Source of the DNA: Gammaproteobacteria bacterium
GTDB taxonomy: Bacteria; Pseudomonadota; Gammaproteobacteria; JACKNK01
Direction: 5' to 3'
DNA length: 64,000 bases
Assembly (NCBI GenBank): GCA_024234895.1
Contig: JACKNJ010000002.1
Location: 129,001 to 193,000, forward strand
This document shows, piece by piece, positions 8,448-16,356 of this stretch (position 1 is the first letter of the stretch; every line of letters starts with the position of its first letter). The notes beneath the pieces are model-generated. The model was not told the origin of the DNA, did not search any database, and saw only the letters and a list, made by a program, of their open reading frames with translations. The position numbers were made by a program, and so were the translations under genes.

Positions 8448-8487
8448 GAAACCCGCGACGTCGTCCCCGACGTCGCGGGTTTTTTTA
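8448..8487 (+). terminator. Terminator after norB
   Basis: Perfect 13-bp stem (ACCCGCGACGTCG, 8451-8463, with 8468-8480), four-base loop and eight T (8480-8487), 20 bases after norB. Confidence 0.92.
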
Positions 8488-8528
8488 TGGCTCATCACGG
8501 ATCAACGGGAAATGCGGCGCGACCTTCT

Positions 8529-8593
8529 GTAGGAGCGGCTTCAGCCGCGAACGACCTGGATCGAAGGCCGATCGCGGCTGAAGCCGCTCCTAC
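8529..8593. repeat. REP-like hairpin, arms of 22 bases
   Basis: The arm starting GTAGGAGCGGCTTCAGCCGC (8529-8550) is repeated exactly in inverted orientation at 8572-8593 with a 21-base spacer. Related outer arms occur around 28434 and 43312. No gene overlaps it. Confidence 0.85.
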
Positions 8594-8627
8594 GAACCCG
8601 TCCCGAGATTCGTGTTGATCGAGCATC

Positions 8628-8735
8628 GTAGGGCGGAACCCGAAGGGCTTCCGCCGAACGGCGCCGGGGGATTTACCCCCGTCCTTTTCCCGGCCCCGAC
8701 CTTTGCCGGCGGAAGCCCTTTGGGTTCCGCCCTAC
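8628..8735. repeat. Imperfect inverted repeat, arms of 29 bases
   Basis: Arms 8628-8656 and 8707-8735, beginning GTAGGGCGGAACCC, match in inverted orientation with one mismatch. The about 50-base spacer is GC-rich and shows no gene. This is typical of dispersed intergenic palindromic repeats. Confidence 0.8.
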
Positions 8736-8788
8736 GCCTGAGCCTGCGTGCTGCACCGCGCCGGAATCCTCCCGATACGGCGCACTGA

Positions 8789-8820
8789 ACCCGCGCGGCG
8801 CATGCCGCGCGGGTCTTTTT
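8789..8820 (+). terminator. Terminator-like hairpin in the repeat region
   Basis: Perfect 11-bp stem ACCCGCGCGGC / GCCGCGCGGGT with a four-base loop, followed by CTTTTT. No gene ends here, so it may be part of a repeat element rather than a working terminator. Confidence 0.6.
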
Positions 8821-9222
8821 GGTTCTTCGCAGATTAGCGGGAATGCCCCGGCTCGCCGCATCAGCAACAGCATTCAACGCAGTGACGCGGAGTGCGCAGG
8901 GAACGCAGAGATTTCCAGCAGATTCGCCAGCGTCGGTCCTTGTCAAAGCTCGGACTGAGCGCAGATTTGGCCTGGGCTGCCGGTAGGAGCGAGCTTGCTC
9001 GCGAAGGGGTATGCACCCAGGTTCCAACGCTGCGGCACGTCCTTCGCGAGCAAGCTCGCTCCTACAGGACGCCTTGGTTCCATGGCGTGTGCTTCGGTCG
9101 CCGGTGAGCGCCCCTCCCCCCCTCAAAAACCCCTGCGTCCTCTGCGCACTCCGCGTCTCTGCGTTGCATGCGGTTGCCGTTGGCGAGGTGTCTTCCCGCC
9201 AAAGTGCGAAGAACCGTTTTTT
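8816..9222. mobile_element. Candidate miniature element with terminal inverted repeats
   Basis: Left end GGTTCTTCGCAGATTAGCGGG (8821-8841, 21 bases, 18 matching) is mirrored by 9195-9215 read in reverse. Just inside, 8875-8908 is mirrored by 9133-9166 with about three mismatches (unit around ACGCGGAGTGCGCAG). The centre holds a perfect 24-base-arm hairpin (8983-9006 with 9042-9065). No transposase or convincing gene is inside. The nested symmetry suggests a MITE-like or composite palindromic element. Confidence 0.55.
8983..9065. repeat. Perfect inverted repeat, arms of 24 bases
   Basis: The arm starting GTAGGAGCGAGCTTGCTCGC (8983-9006) matches 9042-9065 in inverted orientation with no mismatch. 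It shares the GTAGGAGCG start with the hairpin at 8529 but has a different core, so it is another member of the same broad repeat type. Confidence 0.85.
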
Positions 9223-9310
9223 TGTGGGGGATCACCGGAGCCGTTGGATCGATGGTTCCCAAGCGTTGCGTCTACGCGGGTCGCCACCGCGTGCCGCTTG
9301 CTCGGCGTGC

Positions 9311-10204
9311 TTACGGGCTTGCCGCAAGGCATGCCTCGATGGCGTTGAGCACGGTCCACTTGCGGGCACACCATTGCGGTGCGAGCAGCACGGTTTCCGG
9401 CGCGGTGGCGGTGAGGCGGTGGAACAAGACCCGGCGCGGGGTACGGCGCACCACACGGGCGGCGAGTTCGACATACTCCTGCTGGCTCCAGGGGCGGTAA
9501 TCGCCGTCACGCCAGGTGCGCGCGAGGCGGGTATTCCTGACCACATGCAGCGGGTGCAGCTTGAGCCCGGCCACACCCAGGTCCAGGACCCGGTCCAGAG
9601 TTTCCAGGGCATGCCCGGCGGTCTCGCCCGGCAGGCCTGCGATCAGATGGGTGCAGACCTTGAGCCCGCGTTGCCGGGCGGCCTTGATCGCGGTGACGTA
9701 GTCCGCCCAGTCGTGGCCCCGGTTGACTCGTTCGAGGGTCGCGTCGAAGGCCGATTGCAGGCCCAGTTCCAGCCAGACCTCGTAGCCCATGTCGCGGTAG
9801 CGGGCGAGCAGGTCCAGCACGGCGGGCGGCACACAGTCGGGGCGCGTGCCGACGCTCAAGCCGAGCACATCGGGTTCACCCAGGGCCTGGGTGTAGAGGC
9901 GGTCAAGCTCATCGGGGTCCGCGTAGGTGTTGGTGTAGGCCTGGAAATAGGCCAGATAGCGTTGCGCCCCGGTGCGCTTGCGCAGCACCTCGCGACCGGC
10001 CCGCAACTGCGTGAGCAGCGGCGGCGGGCGACGCCCGTTGGGACTGAACGAGGCGTTGTTACAGAACGTGCAGCCACCGCGCCCCTTGCTGCCATCGCGA
10101 TTGGGGCAGGTGAAACCGGCGTCGATGGCGAGCTTGTGGACGCGCTGGCCGTACTTGCGCAGCAGGTATTGGCCGAAGGTGGGGACGTGGTCGGCGAGGG
10201 TCAT
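9311..10204 (-). CDS. yhcC: Radical SAM protein, YhcC/TIGR01212 family
   Basis: 297 residues. The radical SAM cysteines occur in the long-spaced arrangement of this family: FTCPNRDGSKGRGGCTFC (C-x12-C-x2-C), followed by SFSPNGRRPPPLLTQL. The remaining body (VLGLSVGTRPDCVP, VWLELGLQSAFDATLERVNRGHD, LKLHPLHVVRNT) matches the family. The biochemical role is not established; in E. coli the gene neighbours gltBD. Here it starts 30 bases after ubiV on the same strand and may be the last gene of the long nap-like/ubi transcription unit. Confidence 0.9.
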   Translation of the reverse strand: MTLADHVPTFGQYLLRKYGQRVHKLAIDAGFTCPNRDGSKGRGGCTFCNNASFSPNGRRPPPLLTQLRAGREVLRKRTGAQRYLAYFQAYTNTYADPDELDRLYTQALGEPDVLGLSVGTRPDCVPPAVLDLLARYRDMGYEVWLELGLQSAFDATLERVNRGHDWADYVTAIKAARQRGLKVCTHLIAGLPGETAGHALETLDRVLDLGVAGLKLHPLHVVRNTRLARTWRDGDYRPWSQQEYVELAARVVRRTPRRVLFHRLTATAPETVLLAPQWCARKWTVLNAIEACLAASP

Positions 10205-10234
10205 GGCGATGTGGACAGGGTCACCGGCAGTCGG

Positions 10235-11164
10235 TCAGAAACCGGGTTCCGCCATGCCCATACCCGCGTCGCCGTGCCAGTAGCCATTGCAGGGGCCGCT
10301 GGGCATCAGGCCGTTGAGCGTGTCCCTGGCATCCTCGGTCGCGAGGCTGCCCTCGCGCCGGCGGTCGAAGGCGTCGATAACCGCTGTGGTGTGCTCGGCC
10401 TGCGGGCTGATGCGCAGCACGTCGACGCCCATGGCGGCCAGTTCGGGGACTTCGGCGAGCAGGTTGTGAGTCAGCGCGGATTGCGTTTGGATGCCGTTCG
10501 CGACCAGGAACGGGCGTTGTTCGCGGGTGCGCAGCAGCAGGCCGTCCGGGTCATCCAGACAGCGGAAGCCGCATTGGTCCTTGGGCAGGCCGTGGGCGCG
10601 CGCGGTGAAGCAGCGCGCCGACCAGGCCAGCGGCAGGCGACCGTAGGCGAATATCTCGGTCTGCACCCCGTCCGGGGCGGCGGCAATCATGGTCGCCACG
10701 GCCTCACGATTCATTTCCACCGGCGGCAGCCAACGGCTCATGCCCTGCGCGGCGAGCACCGCGAGGCTGCGTGGGTTGTAGAGGTTCAGACTGGCCCCGG
10801 CGATGAACGGCAGGCCGGCAGCGCGGCGCGTGCGCAGTGCCACCGCCGCCATGTCGTTGGCCTCGACCGCGTAGCGCGGATTGGCGCACAGCCGCTCCAC
10901 GCCACCGAGTTCGGACGCGGCCTCGATCAGGGTCAGGGTGCTCAGCACCACCTCCTTGCCACGCGCACTCAGGGTCTCGGCGAGTGCCAGCCAGTCGTCG
11001 CTGCCGAAGGCGCGGCGCTTGGCGCAGACCACCTCGCCGAGATAGACGATGTCCACGGCGCTGTCGGCGATCTCGGCATAGAAGTCGCGCAGCACCTGTG
11101 CCGACCAGTAATAGCTGACCGGACCAAGTGCCAGCTTGGGCCGTCTGGGGTGGGTCGGGGTCAT
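10235..11164 (-). CDS. ubiV: Oxygen-independent ubiquinone hydroxylation protein UbiV
   Basis: 309 residues, peptidase U32-like fold. With UbiU it carries out O2-independent hydroxylation steps of ubiquinone synthesis. The four 4Fe-4S cysteines are present: C47 (EVVCAKRRAF), C185, C198 and C202 (ARCFTARAHGLPKDQCGFRC), with the spacing of the E. coli protein. The ATG at 11162-11164 overlaps the ubiU stop by 4 bases. Presence of UbiTUV implies anaerobic ubiquinone production for nitrate respiration. Confidence 0.95.
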   Translation of the reverse strand: MTPTHPRRPKLALGPVSYYWSAQVLRDFYAEIADSAVDIVYLGEVVCAKRRAFGSDDWLALAETLSARGKEVVLSTLTLIEAASELGGVERLCANPRYAVEANDMAAVALRTRRAAGLPFIAGASLNLYNPRSLAVLAAQGMSRWLPPVEMNREAVATMIAAAPDGVQTEIFAYGRLPLAWSARCFTARAHGLPKDQCGFRCLDDPDGLLLRTREQRPFLVANGIQTQSALTHNLLAEVPELAAMGVDVLRISPQAEHTTAVIDAFDRRREGSLATEDARDTLNGLMPSGPCNGYWHGDAGMGMAEPGF

Positions 11165-12156
11165 TGCCAGCGCCGCTCGTAGGCCCCGAAGGTGGTCTGC
11201 GCGCCCTCCGCCAGCGCCCCCAGGGTGCGTTGCCAGTCCGCGCGCAACTGGAACCCCGCGCCCTCGCGGTGCAACGCATCCAACGCCTCGCGCCAGACGC
11301 GCGCGACCTGGGCGACATAGGCCGGACCGCGCTGGCGGCCTTCGATCTTGATCGCCCGCACCCCGGCGGCGGCGAGTTGCGGGAGCAGCGCCAGGGTGTT
11401 CAGGCTGGTGGGTTCCTCCAGGGCGTGATAGTCCCGCCCGCAGGCCTGGAAGCGGCCCTTGCAGAGGGTGGGATAACCGGCGCTCTCGTCGGGCGCGAAG
11501 CGGTCGATCAGCACCCCGTTCAAGCGCGACTCCCGGCCCGCCGGGGTCTCGCGCCAGCGCACCGCGTCGGCGGGCGAACAGGCCCCGTAGGTGTTCGGGG
11601 AACGGCCGGTCACGTAGGACGACAGCAGGCAGCGGCCCTCGACCATCACGCACAGCGACCCGAAGCCGAACACCTCGATCTCTACCGGGCTGCGCTCCGC
11701 CACATGGCGAATCTGCGCCAGCGACAGCACCCGGGGCAGCACCGCGCGGCGGATGCCGAAGCGCTGATGGTAGAACTCGATGGCCTCGGCGCTGGTCGCG
11801 GAGCCCTGCACGGACAGGTGCAGACGCAGCGCCGGGTGGTGTTCGCAGGCGTAATCCATCAGCCCGGTATCGGCGAGGATCACCGCGTCCACGCCCAGCC
11901 CGGCGGCGCGATCGATGGCGGCGGCCCAGTCCGACCACGCCCCGGCCTGGGCATAGGTATTGATCGCGGCGAACACCTCCGTGCCATGGCGATGGGCGTG
12001 CGCGATGCCCTTCGCGGCCTGCGCCTCGGTGAAATTGAGGCCGCCGAAGTGGCGCGCGTTGGTGGCGTCGCGGAAGCCGAGATAGACCGCGCTGGCCCCG
12101 TGTTCGACGGCGGCTTGCAGCGCCGGCAGATTGCCCGCGGGCAGGACCAGATCCAT
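11161..12156 (-). CDS. ubiU: Oxygen-independent ubiquinone hydroxylation protein UbiU
   Basis: 331 residues, U32 fold, forms a complex with UbiV. Cluster cysteines C169, C176, C193 and C232 fall at exactly the positions reported for E. coli UbiU. Family landmarks: LVLPAGNLPALQAAVEHGASAVYLGF at the start, and RCLLSSYVTGRSPNTYGACSPADAVRW. The start is ATG at 12154-12156, sharing its first base with the stop of the upstream methyltransferase gene. Confidence 0.96.
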   Translation of the reverse strand: MDLVLPAGNLPALQAAVEHGASAVYLGFRDATNARHFGGLNFTEAQAAKGIAHAHRHGTEVFAAINTYAQAGAWSDWAAAIDRAAGLGVDAVILADTGLMDYACEHHPALRLHLSVQGSATSAEAIEFYHQRFGIRRAVLPRVLSLAQIRHVAERSPVEIEVFGFGSLCVMVEGRCLLSSYVTGRSPNTYGACSPADAVRWRETPAGRESRLNGVLIDRFAPDESAGYPTLCKGRFQACGRDYHALEEPTSLNTLALLPQLAAAGVRAIKIEGRQRGPAYVAQVARVWREALDALHREGAGFQLRADWQRTLGALAEGAQTTFGAYERRWQ

Positions 12157-12782
12157 CACGCGCCGCGCCCCGCCGGGTAGTGAAACAGCGAGAACTGGAA
12201 GTGCTGCACCTTGCCCGCCGGGGTGCGGTGCGGGTCCAGCCGGGATTGCACGAGGGTGAAATCCGCACCCAGCCAGGCGGCCAGCGATGCCGGGCTGTAG
12301 CGCCGCACCGGCAGGCCGCTGCATTGCTCCGGACCGTCCTCGGCGAAGGTCCCGATGAGGGCGTAGCCGCCGGGTCGCAGGGCCGCGCGCAGCACCCGGA
12401 GATAGCCCGCGCGGGCGGCATCGTCGTTGCAGAAGTGCAGCAGAGCGCGGTCGTGCCAGAGGGCATAGGGGAGCCGCGGTTGCCAGGCGAGCAGATCGCG
12501 TTCCACCCACTCCACACGCCGTGCGCGGGTACCCAGCCGGCGACGCGCCGCCGCCAGCGCGCTGCCCGCGATGTCCAGCACGGTCACCTGATCCCAACCG
12601 CTGGCGAGCAGATGATCGATCAGCGTCGAATGCCCACCGCCAACGTCCACCACGCGCTCGTGGTGATCGAGCCCGGTCGCCTCGATCAGCGCCAGGGAAG
12701 ACGCCGGCACATCCTGATACCAGCTCACCTGGTCGCTATCGCGGGCCTGATAGACGCCCTGCCAATGATTCCGTTCGCTCAT
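12156..12782 (-). CDS. Class I SAM-dependent methyltransferase
   Basis: 208 residues. SAM-binding loop VVDVGGGHSTLIDHLL (44-59), acidic VLDIAGSAL, and WVERDLLAWQP; N-terminal motif HWQGVYQARDSDQVSWYQ is common in small methyltransferases annotated as thiopurine/UbiE-like. It sits between ubiT and ubiU with 4-base and 1-base overlaps, so it is translated with the ubiquinone genes. A role as an additional quinone-modifying or quality-control methyltransferase is possible but unproven; it is not UbiG or UbiE by sequence. Confidence 0.82.
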   Translation of the reverse strand: MSERNHWQGVYQARDSDQVSWYQDVPASSLALIEATGLDHHERVVDVGGGHSTLIDHLLASGWDQVTVLDIAGSALAAARRRLGTRARRVEWVERDLLAWQPRLPYALWHDRALLHFCNDDAARAGYLRVLRAALRPGGYALIGTFAEDGPEQCSGLPVRRYSPASLAAWLGADFTLVQSRLDPHRTPAGKVQHFQFSLFHYPAGRGA

Positions 12783-13255
12783 CCGACCGTCCTCGGGGTC
12801 GGTGGCCTGCGCAAGGCGTCGAGCAGGCGCAGCAGGCGCGTGCCGGCGCGTTGCAGTTGCGCCCCAAGGGGCACGTCGTCGAGGTCGAGGCCATCGAGCA
12901 GGTTCTTCACGCGCAGCCCCAGGTCGGTGTCACCCTCCATGCACAGCACACGCTGGAAGAACAGGGTGTCGGCGTCCCGGTCGCGGGCGATCAGGTGCAG
13001 ATAACCGGCCAAGGGGGCGCGGATCGTGAGATCGGCGCGCGCCGCGCTGAACGGGCTATGCCGACGGACACGCAGGCGTGCGCCGAGCGGGGTTTGCTCC
13101 CGCTCGATGCGCAGGCCGACGGGCAGGGTCGCATGGCGCAACAGCACCGAGCGGCCTGCGAGGAAATCCAGCTCACCCTCGCGCTGCGGTATCGCGAACA
13201 GGCGGTTGAACAGACCATCCAGCAAGCGGTCATGGGGACTCGGCAACGGGATCAT
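12779..13255 (-). CDS. ubiT: Ubiquinone synthesis accessory factor UbiT (SCP2 domain)
   Basis: 158 residues, SCP2 sterol-carrier-like lipid-binding protein that works with UbiU-UbiV in anaerobic ubiquinone formation. N terminus LLDGLFNRLFAIPQREGELDFLAGRSV and the SCP2-like stretch LTIRAPLAGYLHLIARDRDADTLFFQRVLCMEGDTDLGL match the family. Overlaps the methyltransferase start and the napF-like stop by 4 bases each. Confidence 0.9.
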   Translation of the reverse strand: MIPLPSPHDRLLDGLFNRLFAIPQREGELDFLAGRSVLLRHATLPVGLRIEREQTPLGARLRVRRHSPFSAARADLTIRAPLAGYLHLIARDRDADTLFFQRVLCMEGDTDLGLRVKNLLDGLDLDDVPLGAQLQRAGTRLLRLLDALRRPPTPRTVG

Positions 13256-13917
13256 GCGGGGGCCTCCTCGGCGAGCATGGGGCGGATGTCGATGGCCTTC
13301 GGTTCGGTGATGCAATCGACCCGGCAGCGGCCACAGCCGACGCAGAGCGCGGCATCGATCTGCGGGCGCGGGCCGTGCCAGCGCAAGGCACCGGGGATCG
13401 CACAGGCGGCGGCGCAGGCCCCACACTCCGGGCCCTGGTACGGCAGGCAGCGCGCGGGATCGATACGCACGCGGGCGAGCTGCGGGCGCGGCGGCAAGGC
13501 GGGGGTGCCGTCCTCGGCCGACCCGGCGTCGAGGTCGGGCTCGCGAGCGGGCGTTGCCCTATCCCCAGCCCGCGCCGGCAGCGCCAGCGCGCCGGGTTCG
13601 CAGGCCTGCACGCAGGGCCAGTCCGGGCACAGCGCGCAGGCGTGGTTGATGAGATCCAGCGCCGGGGTCCCGGCGGCGCGCACGCCGACCTTCATCGGCA
13701 GGCGGAAGATCAGCCCCTCCGGGCAGGCCTCGATACAGGCCTGACAGCGGGTGCAGGCGGTCAGGAAGGCCAGTTCGTCGCGGGCGAACGGGGGCCGGAA
13801 CCAGCGCCGTGCGTCGCGCCGCACGGCCATGTCGAGGGCCTCGGTGGCCTTCTCCACGACCTTGCGTCCGCTCATGCGGAAAAAGGCGCGGCGGCTGGGA
13901 TCGATGGGCGCGCTCAC
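13252..13917 (-). CDS. napF: NapF-like cytoplasmic ferredoxin with several 4Fe-4S sites
   Basis: 221 residues from a GTG start (13915-13917) embedded in the stop of the preceding gene (ATGTGA). Four cysteine clusters are visible: CTRCQACIEACPEG, CALCPDWPCVQACEPG, CLPYQGPECGACAAACAIPG and CVGCGRCRVDCITEP. The N terminus SRRAFFRMSGRK is NapF-like (RRxFFR) and has no clear cleavable signal. NapF proteins are thought to help assemble or load the molybdoenzyme in the cytoplasm. This copy is longer than the napF at 28643 owing to a low-complexity insert near residues 115-145. Confidence 0.82.
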   Translation of the reverse strand: MSAPIDPSRRAFFRMSGRKVVEKATEALDMAVRRDARRWFRPPFARDELAFLTACTRCQACIEACPEGLIFRLPMKVGVRAAGTPALDLINHACALCPDWPCVQACEPGALALPARAGDRATPAREPDLDAGSAEDGTPALPPRPQLARVRIDPARCLPYQGPECGACAAACAIPGALRWHGPRPQIDAALCVGCGRCRVDCITEPKAIDIRPMLAEEAPA

Positions 13918-15608
13918 ATCCGCATGACCATCGGGTGAGCGAGCAGCCACAGATGATAGAGAGTGGCGACCGTGACGAAGCCGAGCATCGGTGCGCCCGG
14001 CGCGCGCGTGGCATCGCGCGTGGCCCGCGCCCCTCCCTCGCGGATCAGGGCATCGACCCGGCGGCGCACGATGCGGGCCGCCAGCCACAGCCCGGCGACC
14101 AGCAACACGGCCTGGAACAGGAACAGCCCGCCCTGCGGCAGGCTTGGGTTCAAGTAATACAGAAAGTGTTCCGCTTCTGTCATCGGCAATGCGCCGCGCC
14201 CCAGCGGGTTGGCGAGCAAGGCGGGCAGATCGCCGGTCTCGCGCAGCAGGTGATTCAGGTTGTGCGCGAGGTGATACGCAAAGGCCGGGGGCAGACAGGC
14301 AAAGGCCAGTGCCGCGAACACGCGGCGCGTCTCGATCTGCGGCCCCAGCAGGCGGCGGGTGAGCGCGACACCGAGCGCGTACAGGCCGAGCGGGACCGCC
14401 AACGCCAGCCCCAGGGCCGCCGAGAAACTCCACAACAGTTGGCCGGAGTCACCGATCAGGCGTGCGAAGCCGCGCAGCGTCGGTTCCCAGAACGGCATCA
14501 TGGTCAGGCCGTGGAAGCTGGTCAGCGCGAGCAGAACGACCATCAGCCAAGCCAGGTCGACGCGCGGCCGCCCCGTGCTGACAGCCTCGTGACCCGGTAC
14601 CCGCCACTGCCAGGTGACGTTGCCTTCGGGGCAGCTCTGGGTGCAGTTGCCGCAGGAGGTGCAATCGATGTTGTCGCGCATCCGACCCATCACCTGATGG
14701 GTCGGACAGGGCGCGATGCGGGCATCGCCGTGATAGCACTCCAGGGTCTCGCAACGCGCGCAGAGCATTGGGTCCAGCGGGCGCAGCGCGACCGGCGAGA
14801 GCGTTGAGTACACACCGACGGTGCGACCCACCGGGCAAAACCAGCGACACATCGCGCTGCGTTCGAAGAGCAACGCGGAGGCGCTGGCCAGCACCACCAT
14901 GAACAGCGCCAGCAGGGCGGTCGCGTAAGGGTTGGTGGTGATTCCCAAGCCCAGTTCCAGCCATGTCAGGGCGATGAACATCGCCGTCGCGGGCCAGACC
15001 CCGCGCAACGCGCGCGGCACGCGCCAGCCGAGGCTGCCGTCCGCGCGGCCCCGACCCCAGGCGTGCCAGCGGGTCAGCCAGCCGGCGATGGCCTCCCAGG
15101 GACAGATCGCGCACCAGGCCGAACCGACCAAGAACACCGCGAACACCAGCCCGGTCCACCACAGGTTCCAGGTCAGCACCGTGGCCAGATTGCGTTCCGG
15201 GATCGGGGTGCCGAACAGCCCGGCGAAGATCACCATCAGGAACAGCGCCGCGACCACCACGCGCAGCGCGAGCAGCAGCCAGGGGGTGCGCCACAGGGGT
15301 TGCAAGGCGGCGCGCAGAGCGGCGGCGAAGGCGGACACGGCGGGCCAACGCAACGCCTGCGCGCGCCAAAGTCCACCGCTCGGGTGCCGGTGCGGGTGCG
15401 GATGCCGGGCCGGGGCGAGCGTGCCCCACAGGAAGATCAGCAAAGCGGACAGGCCCACGCCCCACACCCAGGCGGCCGGCAGGCCTGGATGGGTCATCAT
15501 GCCCGGCGTCTGGCACAGGGCCGGATCGAGCAAGGCCGGATCCAGGGGGGCCACGCTGCCGCCAGCCGTGCCGAGGCTCAGGTCACCGATCGAGGGCACC
15601 ACGCTCAC
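13914..15608 (-). CDS. Large polyferredoxin membrane protein, NapH/NosR-like
   Basis: 564 residues, about ten hydrophobic segments. Membrane-facing cysteine motifs WCAICPWEAI (near 165) and CRWFCPVGR (near 250) are typical of the NapH/NosR/CcoG group. Soluble clusters include CARCETLECYHG...CP and CTSCGNCTQSCPEG. It is about twice the length of NapH and lacks the FMN domain of NosR. Extra helices after residue 330 contain several His (YHLAHNLNHLL, LYHLWLLAHP) that could ligate heme b; this is inference. Overlaps both neighbours by 4 bases. Likely a quinol-to-periplasm electron route, partner unknown. Confidence 0.75.
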   Translation of the reverse strand: MSVVPSIGDLSLGTAGGSVAPLDPALLDPALCQTPGMMTHPGLPAAWVWGVGLSALLIFLWGTLAPARHPHPHRHPSGGLWRAQALRWPAVSAFAAALRAALQPLWRTPWLLLALRVVVAALFLMVIFAGLFGTPIPERNLATVLTWNLWWTGLVFAVFLVGSAWCAICPWEAIAGWLTRWHAWGRGRADGSLGWRVPRALRGVWPATAMFIALTWLELGLGITTNPYATALLALFMVVLASASALLFERSAMCRWFCPVGRTVGVYSTLSPVALRPLDPMLCARCETLECYHGDARIAPCPTHQVMGRMRDNIDCTSCGNCTQSCPEGNVTWQWRVPGHEAVSTGRPRVDLAWLMVVLLALTSFHGLTMMPFWEPTLRGFARLIGDSGQLLWSFSAALGLALAVPLGLYALGVALTRRLLGPQIETRRVFAALAFACLPPAFAYHLAHNLNHLLRETGDLPALLANPLGRGALPMTEAEHFLYYLNPSLPQGGLFLFQAVLLVAGLWLAARIVRRRVDALIREGGARATRDATRAPGAPMLGFVTVATLYHLWLLAHPMVMRM

Positions 15609-16192
15609 ACCTCCCGCTCCGGGTGCGCGGGGTGCAATTGCGCCCGGCGGCGCGCGATGCGCCGCCGCTGCGCGACATTGACCCCGATCAGCAACGCCAG
15701 CAGCGTGCCCCCGGCGACCGCCAGCGGCGCTACCGCGGCCGGGTCGCCGACGCGCACCGGGAAGTCGATCACGTAGGGCTCACCGTGCGCCGTGAAGCGC
15801 GCGGTGACCAGGTAGTCCCCGGCCGCGGAGATCACGAAACCCTGGCGGTAGACGTTGTCATCGACCTGCTGCACGCCGATGGCCTCCTCGGCGGCGGCCA
15901 GCCAGGCGTCGTCGCGCACGAAGAACGCGACCTCGCCGGTGAACGGCGCGCCGTCGTCGATACGCCGCGCGTAGAGATTGACCCGCGCGGCTTCGCCCGG
16001 CTGGGGGAAGGCGGGAAACGCCATCATGGTCACGAAGTAGGCACCGATCTGGGTCTCGATGGCCATGCTCGGCGGGGTGTTGGAATCCTCAGACAGGGCA
16101 TAGGCCGGGCGACCCAGCACATGGTGGGCATACCCGGTCGGGCTCAGGCCGAGGAGCAGGATCAGCAGCAGCGAGCCACGCAGCGTGTGCAT
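15605..16192 (-). CDS. Unrecognised exported protein with C-terminal membrane anchor
   Basis: 195 residues from ATG 16190-16192. Signal peptide 1-22 (MHTLRGSLLLILLLGLSPTGYA) is followed by AHHVLGRPAYALSEDSN, a beta-rich domain (ETQIGAYFVTMMAFPAFP, GEVAFFVRDD, DYLVTARFTAHGEPYVIDFPVRVG) and one transmembrane helix near 157-178 with a basic cytoplasmic tail. It resembles FixH/YtkA-type periplasmic domains in layout, but I cannot assign a family. It overlaps the polyferredoxin by 4 bases, so it probably acts with it. Confidence 0.7.
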   Translation of the reverse strand: MHTLRGSLLLILLLGLSPTGYAHHVLGRPAYALSEDSNTPPSMAIETQIGAYFVTMMAFPAFPQPGEAARVNLYARRIDDGAPFTGEVAFFVRDDAWLAAAEEAIGVQQVDDNVYRQGFVISAAGDYLVTARFTAHGEPYVIDFPVRVGDPAAVAPLAVAGGTLLALLIGVNVAQRRRIARRRAQLHPAHPEREV

Positions 16193-16193
16193 C

Positions 16194-16337
16194 TCAATGC
16201 TCACCCTTGGTGCGCAACAGACCGGCGACCCGGTCGGTCCGAGTTTCCAGGCACTCGCCGGTAGCCAGTGCAACACGTACCGGGACGCGCTTGAACGCTT
16301 CGCCGGGGTGACGCATGACGACGTGTACGCAGATCAT
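16194..16337 (-). CDS. 47-residue protein of unknown function
   Basis: Short frame ATG 16335-16337 to TGA 16194-16196, preceded by a GAGG ribosome site about 5 bases away. The sequence begins MICVHVVMRHPGEAFKRV and ends LLRTKGEH; soluble, no cysteine motif beyond two single Cys. It fits exactly between napG-like (19 bases) and the exported protein (1 base), which supports a real gene. It is not NapD. It may be an unrecognised chaperone or regulator. Confidence 0.5.
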   Translation of the reverse strand: MICVHVVMRHPGEAFKRVPVRVALATGECLETRTDRVAGLLRTKGEH

Positions 16338-16356
16338 CGGGACCTCATTGTTGGGT

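Noticed and set aside
8590..9126. Possible genes in the norB-yhcC gap
   Set aside because: All frames run through inverted repeats and terminators; none has a ribosome site or recognisable domain.
9011..11182. 723-codon plus-strand frame over the repeat region, yhcC and ubiV
   Set aside because: Begins in palindromic repeats and mirrors ubiV and yhcC; composition is not protein-like.
16194..16337. 47-residue gene as napD
   Set aside because: Too short and lacks the NapD pattern seen in the gene at 29174.
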